A DNA stretch of 64,000 bases. It comes from an uncultured Oscillospiraceae bacterium. Lineage in GTDB: Bacteria; Bacillota; Clostridia; Oscillospirales; Oscillospiraceae. Location of the stretch: the NCBI GenBank assembly GCA_948616425.1, contig CAPGBJ010000069.1:1-64000 (forward strand), read 5' to 3'. Below the pieces are notes generated by a model, which was not told where the DNA came from, ran no database searches, and was given only the letters and a program-made list of their open reading frames with translations. The position numbers were made by a program, and so were the translations under genes. Positions 1 to 8,110 of this stretch are shown piece after piece; positions within the stretch are counted from its first letter, which is position 1, and every line of letters begins with the position of its first letter.

Positions 1-548
1 GACGCATAGTCCACATACTGATTGGGGCGCAGGAAGGGGGCAAACTCATCTGCGAGTGTCACCTTAAACTTGACTGCCAGCACCTGAGCGTACTTGCTGT
101 CTGTGGTATTCTCCATCACAGCTACCGTGTAGTCGCCGTTGCCGTCAGACAGGGGGAAGGTGGTCCACTTGTCAACGCTCAAATTATACTGATACTGAGT
201 GGAAGGCCCATTCACCAGCACCTTCAGACGAGTTTTTGTAGTACCGGTAAACTTGACCATCACATAGCCGTCCTTGATATTGGAGTAGTCAATCGTGGCC
301 CGGCTGTTCTGTTTCACCTGTTTGCCAGACGCCTCGGGGAGCGCCATGGTGCTTATCGCAGGATCGCCGGCCAGGGCCACCGCCTCATCCTCAATGACGA
401 TCTCCCCCATCGTCACCTGGTCCACATAGAGCGCCTCATCCAGCCCTTCCCCCTCGGAGAAACCAGTTCCCATTACCACTTCCCGGGCACAGCCGGCCAG
501 CAGGGCCACAGCCAGAGCCAGCGGGAGCAGTCGTTTCATCATTTTCAT
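1..548 (-). CDS. Lipoprotein, C-terminus cut by window edge
   Basis: Only the first 182 residues are visible because the gene runs off the left edge. The ATG at 548 follows a GAGGT ribosome site. The N-terminus is a lipoprotein signal peptide: KR, a hydrophobic run, then lipobox LLAGC with the lipidated Cys at residue 20. The visible mature part is Thr/Val rich and beta-strand like, and ends in a stretch containing FAPFLRPNQYVDYA. I have seen similar stretches ahead of transglutaminase-like domains in clostridial lipoproteins, but that domain itself would lie outside the window, so this reading is inference. The product should sit on the outer face of the membrane. A structured leader and an extended -10 promoter lie just upstream. 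Confidence 0.75.
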   Translation of the reverse strand, partial: MKMMKRLLPLALAVALLAGCAREVVMGTGFSEGEGLDEALYVDQVTMGEIVIEDEAVALAGDPAISTMALPEASGKQVKQNSRATIDYSNIKDGYVMVKFTGTTKTRLKVLVNGPSTQYQYNLSVDKWTTFPLSDGNGDYTVAVMENTTDSKYAQVLAVKFKVTLADEFAPFLRPNQYVDYA

Positions 549-593
549 TTCCGCTACCTCATTTCTCATTAATTTAAGTCAAACGCCTTTCTT

Positions 594-646
594 CAAGAGG
601 GTCCCCGTCTCACAGGATAGACGTTCCGGGGCACCTGACCTCTTGT
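594..646 (-). promoter_or_regulatory. Structured 5' leader of the lipoprotein gene
   Basis: Three stacked helices separated by internal loops: 594-600 with 639-645 (7 bp), 603-605 with 628-630, and 606-610 with 619-623. The fold begins at the predicted transcription start and ends about 45 nt before the ATG. No U-tract follows, so it is not a simple terminator. It matches no riboswitch class that I can recognise. Confidence 0.4.
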
Positions 647-653
647 CAAAGAC

Positions 654-682
654 AGTATAGCACACCTTCCGTAAAAATGGAA
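654..682 (-). promoter_or_regulatory. Promoter of the lipoprotein gene
   Basis: TTCCAT (682-677), 17 nt spacer, TATACT (659-654), with TGTGC just before the -10, so it resembles an extended -10 promoter. The -35 is weak. Confidence 0.5.
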
Positions 683-860
683 GTATTTTTTAAAAGAAAT
701 TTTTCATAAAATAAGATTCCATATAACCACCTGTATCTTGTCTATTTTGTCACTTTAAATTTATCCGTTGCAAGTCGAGAAAAAATATGCTATCTTTGAA
801 ACAGAAAAGTGGATATTTTCCCTTTATAACGTACAAACACAAAAACAGGAGGATTCCCCT

Positions 861-2051
861 ATGTCCGCTTCCCCGCTGCGTATCCAAATGCTAGGTGGAT
901 TTACGATCCGCCGCGGAGACCAGGAAATTGCCATCAATGACCGCTCTCGAAAGCTCTGTCTCCTGCTCGCCTATCTGATTCAGGCCCAAGGCCGCCCCGC
1001 CCCCTACCATGAGCTGACCGACCTGCTCTGGGACGAACAGGAACAGGCCTCCCTCAATACCTTGAAGGCAATTCTCCACCGGGCACGCGCCTGCCTGGAC
1101 CAGCTGGGACCAGAGACCGGCCGGGAACTGCTGATCAGCCGGCAGGGCTGCTACCAGTGGAATCCAAAAGTCCCCCTCAGCATTGATACAGAGGAATTCC
1201 TTCGGCTGTGCCAGACGGACAGCCCGATGGAGGTGGAAATTGATCTCTCACAACGGCTGTCCGCCCTAAAGCTCTACCAGGGGGATTTTCTTCCCGCTTT
1301 GGCAGGCCATCCCTGGGCTGCTGCCCAAGCGAAGCCGCTGCGCTGCGCATATTTTCAAACCGTTGCCGCTGTTCTCCCTCTTTTAGAGCATCGGAATCGC
1401 TTTCAGGATGTGGTACCTCTCGCCAAGGCCGCCCTCGTTTTAGATCCCTTCCGGGAGGATTTGTGCCAGCCGCTGATGAGGGCTCTGCTCCAGCTGGAGC
1501 GGCGGGAAGAGGCCGCACAGTGCTATGAGGATTTTCATCAGCAACTGCTCTCCCAGCGTGGGGTCCTGCCCTCCGCCGAACTGCGGGCACTCTATCAGCA
1601 GGCCCGACGGGACTGGGACCCACGGGCAGTCTCTCCCGTCACCCTGCAGGAACAGCTCAGAGACTCCCCGGAAAGCGGCGCTCTCCTGTGCGAATATGAC
1701 TTTTTTCGAGCCATCTGCCGCACCGTCTCCCGCATGGCAGAGCGGACGGGCACTCCCCCCCATGTCGTCCTCATCTCTCTGGTGGGAACGGAACACACCC
1801 CCTTGGCCCGCTACAGCCTGGACCGAGCTATGGACAACCTCGAGATAGTGATCCGTGCCCGCCTGCGCCGGGGCGACGCCTTCACCCGATGCAGTGCCTC
1901 CCAGTTCGTCCTTCTGCTCCCTCATGCCAACTATGCCGACAGTCAGATGGTCTCCAGTCGGATTGTCCGGGCCTTCACCCGGCAGTATCCCCACTCCCCC
2001 GCCCAGCTTCAAGTCTCCGTTCAGCCTCTGCTGCCCTCAGCCGACCGCTAA
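861..2051 (+). CDS. BTAD-type transcriptional regulator with GGDEF-like tail
   Basis: 396 residues. The ATG at 861 is chosen over an upstream ATG at 768 because AGGAGG sits at 847-852. Residues 1-100 look like the winged-helix domain of SARP/BTAD regulators (LRIQMLGGFTIRRGD, then RKLCLLLAYL). Residues 100-250 are helical repeats typical of a bacterial transcriptional activator domain (LDPFREDLCQPLMRAL). Residues 275-396 resemble a GGDEF fold (RRGDAFTRCSASQFVLLLP aligns with RxxDxxxRxGGDEFxxLLP), but the GGDEF signature is replaced by SASQF, so diguanylate cyclase activity is unlikely. It probably regulates transcription, with the tail acting as a sensor or dimeriser. The target genes are not apparent. 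It is convergent with the chemoreceptor downstream. Confidence 0.8.
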   Translation: MSASPLRIQMLGGFTIRRGDQEIAINDRSRKLCLLLAYLIQAQGRPAPYHELTDLLWDEQEQASLNTLKAILHRARACLDQLGPETGRELLISRQGCYQWNPKVPLSIDTEEFLRLCQTDSPMEVEIDLSQRLSALKLYQGDFLPALAGHPWAAAQAKPLRCAYFQTVAAVLPLLEHRNRFQDVVPLAKAALVLDPFREDLCQPLMRALLQLERREEAAQCYEDFHQQLLSQRGVLPSAELRALYQQARRDWDPRAVSPVTLQEQLRDSPESGALLCEYDFFRAICRTVSRMAERTGTPPHVVLISLVGTEHTPLARYSLDRAMDNLEIVIRARLRRGDAFTRCSASQFVLLLPHANYADSQMVSSRIVRAFTRQYPHSPAQLQVSVQPLLPSADR

Positions 2052-2085
2052 GCTGTCCGCCAGCACACAGATGTACAGCACAACA

Positions 2086-2124
2086 GAGAGGTCCCCGGCT
2101 CAGCTGGGGACCTCTCCGTTTTAT
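2086..2124 (+). terminator. Terminator after the BTAD regulator
   Basis: Perfect 11-bp stem GAGAGGTCCCC (2086-2096) / GGGGACCTCTC (2106-2116) followed by CGTTTTAT. Confidence 0.8.
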
Positions 2125-2141
2125 CTCAATACCTGCAACAC

Positions 2142-3791
2142 TTACCGCTCCCGCAGTTTAAATCTCTTGACCTGCTCCTCCATAATCTTCACCTGGTTGA
2201 ACAGCTCAGAGCTGACCGCTGCGGACTCCTCACTGCTGGCGGAGTTGCTCTGGACCACAGCAGAGATCTGCCCGATGCCCTCCGTTACCTGGGCAATCGA
2301 TTCCGCATCGTTTTCCACCGCCTGGACAATAGCGCCCATCGCCGCATTAGACTGGGTCACCAGTTCCAGGGTCTTACTCAGGGTAGCAGATACTTCAGAG
2401 ACAATCCGGCTACCCCGACCAGTGGCCTGGACAGAGTTCTCAATCAGTCCCTTCGTGGCCTTTGCGGCCTCATCCGACTTGGAGGCCAGATTGCGTACTT
2501 CGTCGGCCACTACGGCAAATCCCTTGCCGGCGGAGCCGGCCCGGGCGGCCTCTACCGCGGCGTTCAGCGCCAGAATGTTGGTTTGGAACGCAATATCCTC
2601 GATGGTAGCAATGATCTTCTCAATCTGCTGGGAGGCCTCTGTAATATCCTTCATGGCGGCTACCATCTGCTCCATCTGCTGGCTGCTCAGGTTCACCTGC
2701 TCACCAGTCTGACGAGCGTTTTCCTGGGCCTCAGCTGCGGTGGCCACATTCTGAGAGGCGCTCTTAGACAGGGTATCCAAGGTGGCGTACAGCTCTTCCA
2801 CAGCACTGGCCTGCTCAGTGGCCCCCTGAGCCAGGGTCTGGGAACCGCTGGACAGCTGTTCCGCATTGCCAGAGACCCGCAGCTCCGCCTGATAGATCTT
2901 AGAAATGGTGCCAGACAGCGTGCCGGTCAGCTTGTCGACAGACTCCTCAATGGAGCGGAAGTCCCCAATAAAGGGGGTGGCTGGCTTCACATTGAAATTG
3001 CCCTGGGCCAGTTGCTCCATCACCCGGTTCAAGTCCCAGATATAGCCCCGGATCAGCTCCATGGATTTCTCCAAGGTGCCGGACAGATCACCCAGCTCGT
3101 CGTTGGCATCATGGTCCAGCGCCAAGTCCAGACGGCCCTCCTGAAGGGGCTGGACCTGCCGGGTGATATGTAGAATGGGTGCGAGCACATTCTTCAGCAC
3201 ATACAACACCAGACTGATGAGGCAAGCCAGCGCCAGAACCAGACAGACCGCAGTAATCCCCTGCATCCACATGATCGTGGAGTGCATCTCTCTGGTACTC
3301 TGTTCATTGAGGGTAGTCCCCCGCTCAATCACCTGATCCAGCTTTCCCACCAGATTGCTGAGGTTTGACTGAATGGTATCCTGATAGTAGGCCTGGGCCC
3401 TGGTCGGGCTGACCGACATCAGCTCCTGCGCCTCGGCCACCGACTGGTGCAGCTGCTTGTGCATCGGCTTGATTTCTTCCCGCAGTCTCAAAATATCCGC
3501 GTCACTCGTGCCAGCCTCGCCATAGATCCACTGGCCCAGGACACATTGAGTATCATCTGTACCCGGGAACTGCCCGCCTGCATACAGCGCCTTGCTCAGG
3601 TTGCTGGACCACTTGTAATGGGCAGTCTCAGCGGACTGAGCTCTGGTCAGCAGGGCAACATTCTGGGTGCTCTTTTCCTGCATCTTTTCAATCCGCAGCA
3701 GATTGAACGTTGTAACCCCGCTGAACAGAAGTATGGACAGCAGAGCCGCGGCAACCCGGATAAATACCATCTTCTTAATACTCTTGCGCAT
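2142..3791 (-). CDS. Methyl-accepting chemotaxis protein with extracytoplasmic CZB domain
   Basis: 549 residues. ATG at 3791 is preferred because a GTGAGG ribosome site lies nine bases before it; upstream GTG and ATG codons overlap that site. Order: membrane segment 1 (about 8-30), an outside domain, membrane segment 2 (about 172-196), HAMP, then the signalling helix hairpin with the receptor core (EDIAFQTNILALNAAVEAA, then GKGFAVVADEVRNLA). The outside part has the chemoreceptor zinc-binding pattern HYKW (H58), CVLGQW (C83), and H111 and H115 in MHKQLH, so it is probably a CZB domain. CZB domains are best known from cytoplasmic positions, so an outside CZB is notable. Known role: it controls CheA through CheW. 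The ligand (zinc, or an oxidant acting on the Cys-zinc site) is inference. Confidence 0.9.
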   Translation of the reverse strand: MRKSIKKMVFIRVAAALLSILLFSGVTTFNLLRIEKMQEKSTQNVALLTRAQSAETAHYKWSSNLSKALYAGGQFPGTDDTQCVLGQWIYGEAGTSDADILRLREEIKPMHKQLHQSVAEAQELMSVSPTRAQAYYQDTIQSNLSNLVGKLDQVIERGTTLNEQSTREMHSTIMWMQGITAVCLVLALACLISLVLYVLKNVLAPILHITRQVQPLQEGRLDLALDHDANDELGDLSGTLEKSMELIRGYIWDLNRVMEQLAQGNFNVKPATPFIGDFRSIEESVDKLTGTLSGTISKIYQAELRVSGNAEQLSSGSQTLAQGATEQASAVEELYATLDTLSKSASQNVATAAEAQENARQTGEQVNLSSQQMEQMVAAMKDITEASQQIEKIIATIEDIAFQTNILALNAAVEAARAGSAGKGFAVVADEVRNLASKSDEAAKATKGLIENSVQATGRGSRIVSEVSATLSKTLELVTQSNAAMGAIVQAVENDAESIAQVTEGIGQISAVVQSNSASSEESAAVSSELFNQVKIMEEQVKRFKLRER

Positions 3792-4047
3792 TGATAACAT
3801 CCTCACTTTTCAATAGAGTATTGCGTACGGCAGTAGGACTAGTATATCACAGGATGCAGACCGAATTCAATACTTTTCTTGTGCTTCCAGAAAAAAACAG
3901 AGGACCGCCCACCATGCGTTGCCATAGAAATCCTCTGCAGAGGCACATGGTATGATATGCCTGCGGGCGGCCATCGGTCACCCCTGCAGTGTCTCTTGAA
4001 ACAACAGCCTGAGAAAACGGCCCTCTGAGCCAAAAAATCTTACAAAA

Positions 4048-5274
4048 TCACTTGACTTCGCCCTTGATAGAGGCGGCAATGGCGTCGGCCAGGGCGTCAA
4101 TTTCGGATTCGTTGTCCGCCTTGAGGGCGGATGTGACGGTCATCTCCTCGTCCAGAACGGTCATGTTCTTCAGGCCCTCAATCTCCTCCTTCATCAGCGC
4201 GCCGGACCGGGGGGCCCAGGAGCCGCTGCCCATGATGGCCACCGTCCGCTTCTGGAGGTTCAGAGCCTTCATATCCATGAGGAAGTTGTGCATGGGCGGG
4301 AAGATGCCCAGGTTGTAGGTGACGGAGGCCAGCACTAGATGGCTGTACTTGAACAGGTCGGAGATCAGGTAGCTGACGTGGGTGGAGGACACGTCATACA
4401 GCCGGGTGTTGGTGATTCCCCGGGCGGTGAGCTTGGCGGCCAGCACCTCGGCGGCGGCCTCGGTGTTGCCGTACATAGAGGCGTAGACGATCATCACGCC
4501 CTTCTCCTCCGGCTCGTAGGTGGCCCAGTGGGTGTACTTGTCAATGATATAGCCCAGGTCCTTGCGCCACACCGGACCGTGGAGGGGACACAGGAACTTG
4601 ATGTTCTCCAGACCCACGATGGAGGCCGCCTTGTTCAGCAGGGCCACCACCTGGGGGCCGTACTTGCCCACGATGTTGGTGTAGTACCGCCGGGCGTCGT
4701 CAATCCACTCCCGGTCAAAGTCGAACTCGTCGGCGAAGAGCTTGCCGTCCAGAGAGCGGAAGGAGCCGAAGGCGTCGGCGGAGAAGAGGACGCCGTTGGT
4801 GGTGTCAAAGGTGACCATGGCCTCGGGCCAGTGGACCATGGGGGCGTAGACAAAGGCCACGGTGTGCTTGCCGAAGCACTTGGTGTCCCCCTCGGCCACC
4901 TCCTCAATGGCGCTGGGGTCCAGGCCGAAGCCAAACTGGTTCAGCAGGGTCACCGCCTTGGGGGTGGTGATGATCTTCACCTTGGGCCAGCGCAGAAGAA
5001 TTTCTTCAATCGAAGCGGCGTGGTCGGGCTCCACGTGGTTGATGACCAGGTAGTCCAGGGGGCGTCCGTCCAGAACGGCCTTCACATTGGCGATGAACTG
5101 CCGGCCCACCGCCCAGTCGGCGGTGTCGAAGAGGACGGTCTTCTCGTCCAGCAGGACGTAGGCGTTGTAGGATACGCCGTGGTACAGGGGGTGGATGTTC
5201 TCGAACAGGGCCAGCCGGTGCTCGTCCGCGCCTACCCAGTACAGGTCGTCGGTGACCATACGGTAATTATACAT
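4048..5274 (-). CDS. fprA: FprA family A-type flavodiiron protein
   Basis: 408 residues. The reading frame is open further upstream, but ATG 5274 is preceded by AAAGGAGG and matches the family start. N-terminal metallo-beta-lactamase-like di-iron domain: HVEPDHAASIEE gives the HxExD-H ligands, then VHWPEAM (His), ADAFGSF (Asp) and CPLHGPVW (His). The C-terminal flavodoxin domain starts near residue 260 with YASMYGNTEAAAEVL, the FMN phosphate loop. Family role: reduces oxygen to water and/or NO to N2O in the cytoplasm, receiving electrons from rubredoxin. The gene immediately upstream on the same strand encodes a protein ending in a rubredoxin domain, which suggests a direct electron donor. 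The 223-bp gap between them holds hairpin-rich repeat DNA. Confidence 0.95.
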   Translation of the reverse strand: MYNYRMVTDDLYWVGADEHRLALFENIHPLYHGVSYNAYVLLDEKTVLFDTADWAVGRQFIANVKAVLDGRPLDYLVINHVEPDHAASIEEILLRWPKVKIITTPKAVTLLNQFGFGLDPSAIEEVAEGDTKCFGKHTVAFVYAPMVHWPEAMVTFDTTNGVLFSADAFGSFRSLDGKLFADEFDFDREWIDDARRYYTNIVGKYGPQVVALLNKAASIVGLENIKFLCPLHGPVWRKDLGYIIDKYTHWATYEPEEKGVMIVYASMYGNTEAAAEVLAAKLTARGITNTRLYDVSSTHVSYLISDLFKYSHLVLASVTYNLGIFPPMHNFLMDMKALNLQKRTVAIMGSGSWAPRSGALMKEEIEGLKNMTVLDEEMTVTSALKADNESEIDALADAIAASIKGEVK

Positions 5275-5324
5275 AAGGTTGCCTCCTTTATTGTTCTTGT
5301 CGTTTGCGGATGACGGAGGATTGT

Positions 5325-5490
5325 ACTTCGCCGAAGGCGACATGTGCAAACCGGGTTTACTTCGTATATTTTGCTCGGCAAAATGCAGTCCCCACCGCCT
5401 TTCGGGCGGAGCCCCTTTCGCTGCGCAGCCGTTGGCGGCTCTGCCGCCTGACGGATACGGCGTCCCCCCTGCGGGGAAAAGGGGTTTTTT
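5325..5490. repeat. Hairpin-rich intergenic repeat
   Basis: Several short palindromes follow each other: CGCCGAAGGCG, ATTTTGCTCGGCAAAAT, CCGCCTTTCGGGCGG, GGCGGCTCTGCCGCC and CCCCTGCGGGG. They lie between two same-strand genes (fusion dehydrogenase and fprA). The arrangement is like REP or BIME-type extragenic elements. No coding capacity is evident. Confidence 0.5.
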
Positions 5491-5497
5491 TGAAGCC

Positions 5498-7411
5498 TTA
5501 CGCCTCGATTTCGATAAATTCACTCACGGCCTCGCCGCAGTGGGGGCAGGTCCAGCCCTCGGGCAGGTCCTTGAAAGCGGTGCCGGGCTTGACCTCGTTC
5601 TCCGGGTCGCCCTGCATGGGGTCGTACTCGTGGCCGCAGCCGTTGCAGATATACAGCTTCCGGGGCTGATAGACCTTCTTGGGGGCCATACGCTTCATCT
5701 TGGTCATGGGCGGGGCGGGGAGCTTCTCGCCGGTGTCCAGCGCCTTGGTGAGCAGGGGCAAAATCTCCAGCACATCGCCCACAATGCCGTAGTCACAGTT
5801 CTTAAAGATCTTGGCGTTGGGGTTGGTGTTGATGGCTACAATACAGGAGGCGTCCTTGATGCCCTTCAGGTGCTGGATGGCCCCCGAGATGCCGCAGGCG
5901 ATGTACAGGTTGCCCTTGAACTTCTGGCCGGACATGCCCACATAGCGGTTGATGGGCACATATTTCAGCGTTTCAGCCACGGGGCGGCTGGAGCCCACGG
6001 CGGCCCCGGCGGCCCGGGCCAGATCCTCGATGAGCTTCATATTTTTCTTCTCGCCGATGCCCTGCCCGGCGGAGACCACCCGCTCGGCCTGGGTGATGGG
6101 GGTGTCCATGGGAATACCCACGGTGAAGTCGTGGCCGTCTTTTTTCAGGTTGGCCACCAGGGCCTCCACCTTCTCCTGGGCGGTGCCGTCCTTGAGGATG
6201 AGCCGCTTCCGGGCGCCCGTCTCGGGGCCCCGGGGGCCGGCCGCGGCGGCAGCAGGGGCCTCCTTGGCGGCCTTGCCCAGGATGTGGGAGGCGATCACCA
6301 CCCGCTGGATCTCGTTGGTGCCCTCGTAGATGGTGGTGATCTTGGCGTCCCGGTAGAACCGCTCCACCTCCATGCCCTTGAGGTAGCCGGAGCCGCCAAA
6401 GATCTGGAGGGCATCGTTGGTGACCTCCAGGGCGATGTCGGAGGCGTACTGCTTAGCCATGGCGGACTCCATGCCGTAGGGGACATGGGCCTGCTTCAGC
6501 TCGGCGGCGGAGTAGACCAGGAACCGGGCGCAGCGCAGCTTGGTGGCCATATCGGCGATCTTAAAGGCGATGTTCTGCTGCTGGCAGATGGGCTTGCCAA
6601 ACTGGACCCGCTCCTTGGAGTACTCCACGGCGGCCTCATAGGCCCCCTGAGCGATGCCCAGGGCCTGGGCGGCGATGCCGATGCGGCCTCCGTCCAGGGT
6701 GGCCATGGCGATCTTGAAGCCCTGGCCCTCCTTGCCCAGCAGGTTCTCCTTGGGGACCTTCACGTTGTTGAAGTTCAGCTGGCAGGTGGCGGAGGAGCGG
6801 ATGCCCATCTTGTCATAGTGCTCCTCAAAGGTGAAGCCCTCCCAGCCCTTTTCCACAATAAAGGCGGAGATGCCCCGGGTGCCGATACCGGGGGTGGTGA
6901 CGGCGAACACCACATAGGTGCTGGCCTCGCCGCCGTTGGTGATGAAAATCTTCTCGCCGTTGAGAAGGTAGTGGTCCCCCATGTCCTCGGCGGTGGTCTC
7001 GGTTCCGCCGGCGTCGGAGCCGGCGTTGGGCTCGGTGAGGCCAAAGGCCCCCAATTTCTTGCCGGAGCACAGGTCGGGCAGATATTTTTTCTTCTGTGCC
7101 TCACTGCCGAAGGCATAGATGGGGTAGGTGCCCAGAGAGGTGTGGGCGGACAGGATAACCCCCGCGCCGCCATCCACCCGGGCCAGCTCCTCCACGGCGA
7201 TGGCGTAGCTCAGGGCGTCTAACCCCGCGCCGCCATACTCCTTCTCATAGGGCAGGCCCATCAGGCCCAGTTCCCCCATCTTTTGCACCGCCTCGGTGGG
7301 GAACTGGTTGTTCTTGTCCAGCATAAAGGCGATTGGTTTGATCTCTGCTTCGGCAAATTCCCTCACTTTGGCCCGGAGTTCCTCATGTTCCTGTGTAGTT
7401 TGATACAGCAT
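5498..7411 (-). CDS. Acyl-CoA dehydrogenase / EtfA FAD domain / rubredoxin fusion
   Basis: 637 residues, against about 380 for a plain acyl-CoA dehydrogenase. AAGGAGGA precedes the ATG. Residues 1-380: full acyl-CoA dehydrogenase, with FGLTEPNAGSDAGG and the catalytic Glu in IYEGTNEIQR. Residues about 405-560: the C-terminal FAD-binding domain of electron-transfer flavoprotein alpha (SSRPVAET, VGMSGQKF, CGISGAIQHLKG, DYGIVGDVLEILP); the EtfA N-terminal domain that would pair with EtfB is missing. Residues 575-637: rubredoxin with C589/C592 and C622/C625. Inferred electron path: acyl-CoA, dehydrogenase FAD, EtfA-type FAD, rubredoxin iron, then an acceptor, most simply the FprA encoded next door. 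The substrate is probably a short-chain acyl-CoA; this is not proven. It is 28 bp downstream of the Rrf2 gene and probably co-transcribed with it. Confidence 0.93.
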   Translation of the reverse strand: MLYQTTQEHEELRAKVREFAEAEIKPIAFMLDKNNQFPTEAVQKMGELGLMGLPYEKEYGGAGLDALSYAIAVEELARVDGGAGVILSAHTSLGTYPIYAFGSEAQKKKYLPDLCSGKKLGAFGLTEPNAGSDAGGTETTAEDMGDHYLLNGEKIFITNGGEASTYVVFAVTTPGIGTRGISAFIVEKGWEGFTFEEHYDKMGIRSSATCQLNFNNVKVPKENLLGKEGQGFKIAMATLDGGRIGIAAQALGIAQGAYEAAVEYSKERVQFGKPICQQQNIAFKIADMATKLRCARFLVYSAAELKQAHVPYGMESAMAKQYASDIALEVTNDALQIFGGSGYLKGMEVERFYRDAKITTIYEGTNEIQRVVIASHILGKAAKEAPAAAAAGPRGPETGARKRLILKDGTAQEKVEALVANLKKDGHDFTVGIPMDTPITQAERVVSAGQGIGEKKNMKLIEDLARAAGAAVGSSRPVAETLKYVPINRYVGMSGQKFKGNLYIACGISGAIQHLKGIKDASCIVAINTNPNAKIFKNCDYGIVGDVLEILPLLTKALDTGEKLPAPPMTKMKRMAPKKVYQPRKLYICNGCGHEYDPMQGDPENEVKPGTAFKDLPEGWTCPHCGEAVSEFIEIEA

Positions 7412-7439
7412 ATGGGTATTTCCTCCTTTTTATTAAACA

Positions 7440-7856
7440 TTATACACCAGTTTCCTGTTTCTCCTGAAATAAAACGCTGAGTGAGGTTCTCTGCAGCTCC
7501 TTGTCCAGCATCTGCTGGATACGGCACAGCTCCTGACTGAGATTGCAATCCTCCACCGGAAGATTTTCACACTGGTAGCCCGGCTGCTGACAGCGGTTAA
7601 TTCTCACATTCTCACCTAATGCCTGGAACACCTCCCACAGATTCAGCTGGCTGCACGGTTTTAAGATCAGATACCCGCCGCTGGGTCCCCGACGGCTGTC
7701 CACCAATCCGGCCGCATGGAGCTGCTTCAGAATTTTCAGGGTAACGGCCTTGGGCATATGTTCCCGCTGGGCAATGGTGCCAGCCGACAGCTGCCCCCCC
7801 TGGTACAGCGCCCGCAAAATCCGCAGCGCGTAATCCATCTCCCGAGTCATCAACAT
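7440..7856 (-). CDS. Rrf2 family transcriptional regulator
   Basis: 138 residues. ATG 7856 follows a GGGAG site; a GTG three codons upstream is less likely. Winged-helix N-terminus typical of Rrf2 (MTREMDYALRIL, then RGPSGGYLI). Four cysteines (RCQQPGYQC, VEDCNLSQELC) lie where IscR/NsrR-type members hold an iron-sulfur cluster. Members of this family sense iron-sulfur status, NO or oxidants. Its position as first gene ahead of the fusion dehydrogenase and fprA suggests that it controls them and itself. The ligand is inference. Confidence 0.9.
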   Translation of the reverse strand: MLMTREMDYALRILRALYQGGQLSAGTIAQREHMPKAVTLKILKQLHAAGLVDSRRGPSGGYLILKPCSQLNLWEVFQALGENVRINRCQQPGYQCENLPVEDCNLSQELCRIQQMLDKELQRTSLSVLFQEKQETGV

Positions 7857-7895
7857 GGAAATCACTCCCGTCTTAAAAGAGAACTTTTTTTGTAC

Positions 7896-7923
7896 ATTAT
7901 ATCACATTCGTTCAATTTGTCAA
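7896..7923 (-). promoter_or_regulatory. Promoter of the rrf2-dehydrogenase operon
   Basis: TTGACA (7923-7918), 16 nt spacer, TATAAT (7901-7896), close to the sigma-A consensus. The AT-rich surroundings would suit autoregulation by the Rrf2 protein. Confidence 0.8.
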
Positions 7924-8030
7924 TCTTTCTCAAGGGAATTTTTTCTTTTTATTGCAAAGCACACAAATCCAATCTGTCAAACTTCCTGTATTCTGCGCCG
8001 CTCAGCCGCCCCCAAGGGCCACATTTCAAC

Positions 8031-8056
8031 AAAAAAGACGCGCCTGGCGGCGCATC
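8031..8056 (-). terminator. Terminator after the MoxR ATPase gene
   Basis: Stem GATGCGCC/GGCGCGTC (one G-U pair) with loop GCCA, followed on the minus strand by TTTTTT. The other strand also has a T-run, so it may work both ways. Confidence 0.8.
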
Positions 8057-8110
8057 CTTTTTGTTATCTCCCCGCCCCACCTCGGGCGGCATCTCCCCAT
8101 TGAACCGGTC

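Noticed and set aside
3839..4033. 64-codon minus-strand frame between fprA and the chemoreceptor gene
   Set aside because: Unusual composition, no ribosome site and no family pattern. The 3792-4047 gap otherwise shows only short palindromes.
5275..5523. N-terminal extension of fprA by 83 codons
   Set aside because: It reads through palindromic repeat DNA, and a perfect ribosome site sits before ATG 5274.
5279..7222. 647-codon open frame on the plus strand opposite the dehydrogenase fusion
   Set aside because: Mirror frame of a high-GC gene: Gly/His/Leu/Val-rich without a domain pattern, while the minus strand holds clear enzyme motifs.
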